A DNA stretch of 8,390 nucleotides from Leptolinea sp. UBA5366 (GTDB taxonomy: Bacteria > Chloroflexota > Anaerolineae > Anaerolineales > Anaerolineaceae), in NCBI GenBank assembly GCA_002407845.1, contig DHPK01000010.1, positions 111,457-119,846 on the forward strand. The letters run 5' to 3'. Below are positions 6,235-8,390 of this stretch, piece by piece. The notes beneath the pieces were generated by a model, which worked only from the letters and a program-made list of their open reading frames with translations, did no database searches and was not told the DNA's origin. The stretch's first letter is position 1. Each line of letters starts with the position of its first letter. Position numbers and translations under genes: made by a program.

Positions 6235-6345
6235 GCAAAAGCAAAATTCTTCTTTTTTATCTTTTTCCAAGCCGTCTTAAAACCAAAAGTTTAAGGCGGC
6301 ACTCCTTTTCAAGCAAAGACCGGAATGAAAGTTCCGGTCTTTCTG
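6228..6345 (+). ncRNA. Candidate small RNA or ssb leader with two tandem hairpins
   Basis: A transcript from the near-consensus promoter would run about 115 nt before a terminator-like hairpin. It starts with an unstructured A/U-rich stretch including a long pyrimidine run (6248-6268). Hairpin 1 has arms GCCGTCTTAAA (6271-6281) and TTTAAGGCGGC (6290-6300), eleven pairs with one G-U, closing an eight-base loop. Hairpin 2 is the perfect 11-bp stem at 6315-6342. No open frame in this stretch has recognisable protein features or a good ribosome binding site. It could be an independent small RNA or an attenuator leader for ssb, 115 bases further on. No known RNA family was recognised. Confidence 0.4.
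6315..6342 (+). terminator. Perfect 11-bp hairpin, terminator-like
   Basis: AAAGACCGGAA (6315-6325) and TTCCGGTCTTT (6332-6342) pair perfectly around the loop TGAAAG. The A run before and T run after (TCTTTCTGT) are short but give the A-stem-U look of an intrinsic terminator. It lies between the strong promoter at 6192-6221 and ssb, so it would end or attenuate transcription before ssb. Confidence 0.6.
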
Positions 6346-6352
6346 TACATTA

Positions 6353-6459
6353 ATCAGCACTGATAAATTTGAAAAAATTCATTTTTTCAGATCAGATGAA
6401 TTTTGATACAATTCATAATATTATAGGCAAGTCGAGATTTAAGGGAAAAAGGAGAAATC
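6353..6459 (+). promoter_or_regulatory. ssb upstream region with weak promoter and repeated AATTCAT motifs
   Basis: A possible ssb promoter is TTTTCA (6384-6389), 17 bases, then TACAAT (6407-6412). It is weak in the -35 box. The heptamer AATTCAT occurs at 6376-6382 and 6410-6416, and its complement ATGAATT at 6396-6402. The last two form a 7-bp inverted repeat covering the -10 box, which suggests an operator. A short palindrome ATCAGCACTGAT lies at 6353-6364. The ribosome binding site AAGGAG (6449-6454) is five bases before the ssb ATG. Confidence 0.35.
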
Positions 6460-6891
6460 ATGTTTCATACCATTATCGTCGCAGGCAACATTGGCAGAGA
6501 TCCAGAAATGCGATATACCCCGGCAGGCACACCTGTGACTTCATTCAGTTTAGCAACGAGCCGCCAATACTCTAACACTCAGGGACAAAGCGTAAAGGAA
6601 ACGATCTGGTTTCGGATCACATGCTGGTCAAAGCTGGCAGAATATGCCAACAACTACTTAAAAAAGGGCAATAAAGTGCTGGTCGAAGGGCGCCTCGTGC
6701 CGGATCCGAACACCGGCGGTCCGAGAATTTGGACGCGAAACGATGGAACTCAGTCCGCATCATTTGAAATCAATGCGGTCACGATTCGCTCCCTGGCATC
6801 GCGCAGTGACGGCGAAGGCACAGGCAGCGCGAGCGGCAGCTATCCGGAATATAACGATGCTGCAATCGATGAAGACGAGATTCCGTTCTAA
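6460..6891 (+). CDS. ssb: Single-stranded DNA-binding protein
   Basis: A 143-residue SSB that coats single-stranded DNA in replication, recombination and repair. Residues 1-112 form the OB fold, with NIGRDPEMRYTPAGTPVTSFSL-type strands (10-31), the aromatic ETIWFRITCW (47-56), and KKGNKVLVEGRL (68-79). The loop with GGPRIW (86-91) is of the kind I associate with Chloroflexota SSBs. A short Gly/Ser-rich linker (about 113-130) leads to the acidic tail DEDEIPF (137-143), the standard docking tip for partner proteins such as RecO, PriA and exonuclease I. The tail is complete, and the protein is shorter than E. coli SSB (178) mainly in the linker. AAGGAG five bases before the ATG supports the start. 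The stop overlaps the start of the translin-family gene by one base. No primosomal or ribosomal S6/S18 neighbours, common around bacterial ssb, are present. Confidence 0.96.
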   Translation: MFHTIIVAGNIGRDPEMRYTPAGTPVTSFSLATSRQYSNTQGQSVKETIWFRITCWSKLAEYANNYLKKGNKVLVEGRLVPDPNTGGPRIWTRNDGTQSASFEINAVTIRSLASRSDGEGTGSASGSYPEYNDAAIDEDEIPF

Positions 6892-7535
6892 TGAACTATT
6901 CTGACAGGATAACGGAGATTGCCGAACAGGCTCATCAGGATTTCGAAGCTCGTACGTTATTACGCGACAGCGCGCTGACCAAAGCCCGCTCGCTGACGCG
7001 TCATTCCGCCAATACCATTCGGGCGATTCATCGCGGCGAGGTGGAAGAAGCGCACACACAGCTTGAGGAAGGGCGGCTGCTGTTCAAAGCTTTGCGAGAA
7101 AACCTTGAAGTTTATCCGGATCTTTATTTTGCCGGCTACACTCAGGATGCAATTAAGGAATATTGCGAAGCGACCCTGACTTGTGCTTTTATCGAATCGA
7201 AACCGATTCCAACGCCGGAGGAGATGGGCGTTCCGACCGCGACCTATCTGCGCGGTATGGCGGAAACCCCTGGAGAACTGCGCCGCCGCTGTATGGATAT
7301 CTTGCGCATGGGCTATTCGGATGAGGCGGAACGGCTGCTCGGGCTGATGGACGAAATCTATTCGATTCTGATCACCATGGACTATCCGGATGCAGTCACA
7401 AACGGGCTGCGCCGGCAGACCGATCTTTTACGCGGAATCGTTGAACGAACTCGCGCTGATCTGACGCTCAGTCTGCGTGAGGAACAGCTGAAAACTGCTT
7501 TGGAAAGAGCGGTTGAAGTATTCAAGAACGATTGA
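6891..7535 (+). CDS. Translin-family nucleic-acid-binding protein
   Basis: A 214-residue, almost entirely helical protein of the translin/TRAX family (COG2178 type). Signatures are SANTIRAIHRGE (39-50), PDLYFAGYTQDAIKEYCEA (76-94), a PTPEEMGVPTATYLRGMAE segment (107-125), GELRRRC (128-134) and DYPDAVTNGLRRQTD (164-178), followed by ERTRADLTLSLREEQL (185-200). Eukaryotic translin and TRAX bind single-stranded RNA and DNA, and TRAX and some archaeal relatives are RNases. E90 and E93 in KEYCEA fall where, from memory, the TRAX catalytic glutamates lie, so nuclease activity is possible but unproven. The start ATG overlaps the ssb stop (TAATG), implying translational coupling and co-expression. 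Members in bacteria and archaea are sometimes mislabelled as haloacid dehalogenase; no dehalogenase motif is present. A bidirectional terminator follows 21 bases after the stop. Confidence 0.85.
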   Translation: MNYSDRITEIAEQAHQDFEARTLLRDSALTKARSLTRHSANTIRAIHRGEVEEAHTQLEEGRLLFKALRENLEVYPDLYFAGYTQDAIKEYCEATLTCAFIESKPIPTPEEMGVPTATYLRGMAETPGELRRRCMDILRMGYSDEAERLLGLMDEIYSILITMDYPDAVTNGLRRQTDLLRGIVERTRADLTLSLREEQLKTALERAVEVFKND

Positions 7536-7556
7536 TATCCCAAAGAAAGAAAAAAT

Positions 7557-7589
7557 AAAAATACCCTCGGATATTCCGAGGGTATTTTT
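7557..7589. terminator. Bidirectional terminator between convergent genes
   Basis: AAAAATACCCTCGG (7557-7570) and CCGAGGGTATTTTT (7576-7589) are perfect reverse complements around the loop ATATT. A GC-rich stem flanked by an A run on one side and a T run on the other makes a rho-independent terminator readable on both strands. It serves ssb-translin from the left and the alcohol dehydrogenase from the right, whose stop lies only seven bases away. Confidence 0.93.
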
Positions 7590-7595
7590 ATCGAA

Positions 7596-8390
7596 TTACA
7601 TGATGACGATCGGTTTGATCAGATCGGGTGTTTTGTTGACCATGCGCATGAATGCGTCTTCGATTCTATCGAAACCGGTATAGCGATGGGTGATCATTCT
7701 GCCTGGATCGAAACGGCTAGCGGTGACCATCGATATCAGGCGTTCAGCCCGTCGTCTGCCGCCCGGGCAGAGTCCGCCGCGGATGGTTTTGTGAGCCATG
7801 AAGCCTGCGCCAGTCTCAAGGTAACCGAATTCGAATTTCGGCAGTTCGGTGAAAACGTTCAGGTTCGCGACATGACCGCCGGCGCGGGTAACTGCCAGTG
7901 CGGTATTGAAAGTCGCGTTATCACCGCCAGCGATGATTGCCGCATCCACACCGCGGCCATTGGTGATTTCCATGATCTGCTGCTGCAGATCGCCGTCTTT
8001 ATAGCTGATCACTTTGGTTGCGCCGTATTCTTTTGCCAGCGCGACGCAGTTTGGCCGGGTTCCGACTCCGATCAGTTCACCGGCGCCTGAAAGTGATGCG
8101 CCTGCGACTGCCATCAAGCCGACCGGACCGATGCCGAAGACGACGACGGTGTCGCCGAATTTAACTTCAGCCAGCTCAGAGCCGTGGAAGCCGGTTGTCA
8201 CCATGTCGGTGATCATGACTGCCTGTTCAAGACTCAGTTCTTTCGGTTTGATCGCAAGGTTCATATCGGCGGAGCGAACCAAAATCTGGTCAGCAAATGT
8301 TCCGTCCGTTGTGTTCGAAAAGTTGATGCCGCTCAACATTCCGCCGGCGTGCTGATGCGGAGTGTCCTGTAAATCAGGGTGCCAGAATGT
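7596..8390 (-). CDS. NADP-dependent zinc secondary alcohol dehydrogenase, N-terminus beyond window
   Basis: The visible 264 residues align nearly without gaps to residues 89-352 of the Thermoanaerobacter brockii secondary alcohol dehydrogenase (recalled). The enzyme reversibly oxidises secondary and other alcohols with NADP. The frame stays open to the right edge (it reads ...HQHAGGM before the internal Met at 8337-8339), so that Met is not the start; about 88 N-terminal residues, including zinc ligands C37 and H59, are missing. Visible are D62 of the fragment (TDMVTTGFHG), matching zinc ligand D150; the Rossmann GIGPVGLMAVAGA (86-98); and the NADP-phosphate determinants G110, T111, R112 and Y130, matching G198, S199, R200 and Y218. 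MAHKTIRGGLCPGGR (198-212) is also typical. Two substrate-pocket positions differ: W110 is Ile and Y267 is Val. The gene converges on the translin gene across a shared terminator. Confidence 0.92.
   Translation of the reverse strand, partial: TFWHPDLQDTPHQHAGGMLSGINFSNTTDGTFADQILVRSADMNLAIKPKELSLEQAVMITDMVTTGFHGSELAEVKFGDTVVVFGIGPVGLMAVAGASLSGAGELIGVGTRPNCVALAKEYGATKVISYKDGDLQQQIMEITNGRGVDAAIIAGGDNATFNTALAVTRAGGHVANLNVFTELPKFEFGYLETGAGFMAHKTIRGGLCPGGRRRAERLISMVTASRFDPGRMITHRYTGFDRIEDAFMRMVNKTPDLIKPIVIM

Noticed and set aside
6069..6353. Plus-strand open frame in the gene-free region before ssb
   Set aside because: It runs through the mmd terminator, the promoter and both hairpins, begins directly after mmdB without a ribosome binding site, and its composition follows the AT-rich spacer.
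8337..8339. Minus-strand ATG as the start of the alcohol dehydrogenase
   Set aside because: The frame continues upstream to the window edge with family-matching residues (HQHAGGM), so this is an internal Met.
7686..8372. Plus-strand frames opposite the alcohol dehydrogenase
   Set aside because: The minus-strand protein aligns along its full visible length to a known family, so the plus-strand frames are shadows.

Overview
The window looks like a chromosomal segment of an anaerobic, fermentative bacterium. Several family types fit Chloroflexota, class Anaerolineae: a bacterial translin-family protein, an archaeal-type cupin phosphoglucose isomerase, a short SSB with a GGPRIW-type loop, a thermoanaerobe-type secondary alcohol dehydrogenase and a sodium-pumping decarboxylase. 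This placement is inference from remembered family distributions, not from a search. No mobile element, CRISPR array, tRNA or rRNA was seen. The gene content reads as core metabolism plus DNA maintenance.

Layout, left to right. (1) Positions 7-1530: a two-gene unit with a divergent shikimate-dehydrogenase-fold oxidoreductase and a metal-dependent cupin glucose-6-phosphate isomerase, 15 bases apart and followed by a very strong hairpin (1594-1629). (2) Positions 1802-2389: a small secreted protein of unknown function. (3) Positions 2486-6065: four genes, mmdA-mmdD-mmdC-mmdB, for a biotin-dependent, Na+-translocating methylmalonyl-CoA decarboxylase, closed by a clear terminator (6090-6121). (4) Positions 6122-6459: a gene-free stretch with a near-consensus promoter, related inverted repeats around it, and two tandem hairpins. 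It could be a small RNA gene or the regulated leader of ssb. (5) Positions 6460-7535: ssb and a translin-family gene overlapping by one base. (6) Positions 7557-7589: a bidirectional terminator. (7) Positions 7596-8390, minus strand: an NADP-type zinc secondary alcohol dehydrogenase that runs off the right edge.

How the genes work together. The Mmd complex would decarboxylate methylmalonyl-CoA to propionyl-CoA. The carboxyltransferase (alpha) passes CO2 to biotin on MmdC, and MmdB releases it while exporting Na+, with MmdD holding the complex together. This conserves energy in propionate-type fermentation. The alcohol dehydrogenase would interconvert ketones or aldehydes and alcohols with NADP(H), a typical redox outlet of such organisms. 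The isomerase serves glycolysis or gluconeogenesis, and its oxidoreductase partner has an altered substrate pocket. SSB and the translin-family protein both belong to families that bind single-stranded nucleic acid and are probably translationally coupled.

The points most worth following up are the promoter, hairpin and inverted-repeat region before ssb, the ssb-translin pairing, the duplicated tail of MmdD, the pocket substitutions in the alcohol dehydrogenase, and the AroE-like protein's non-canonical pocket.
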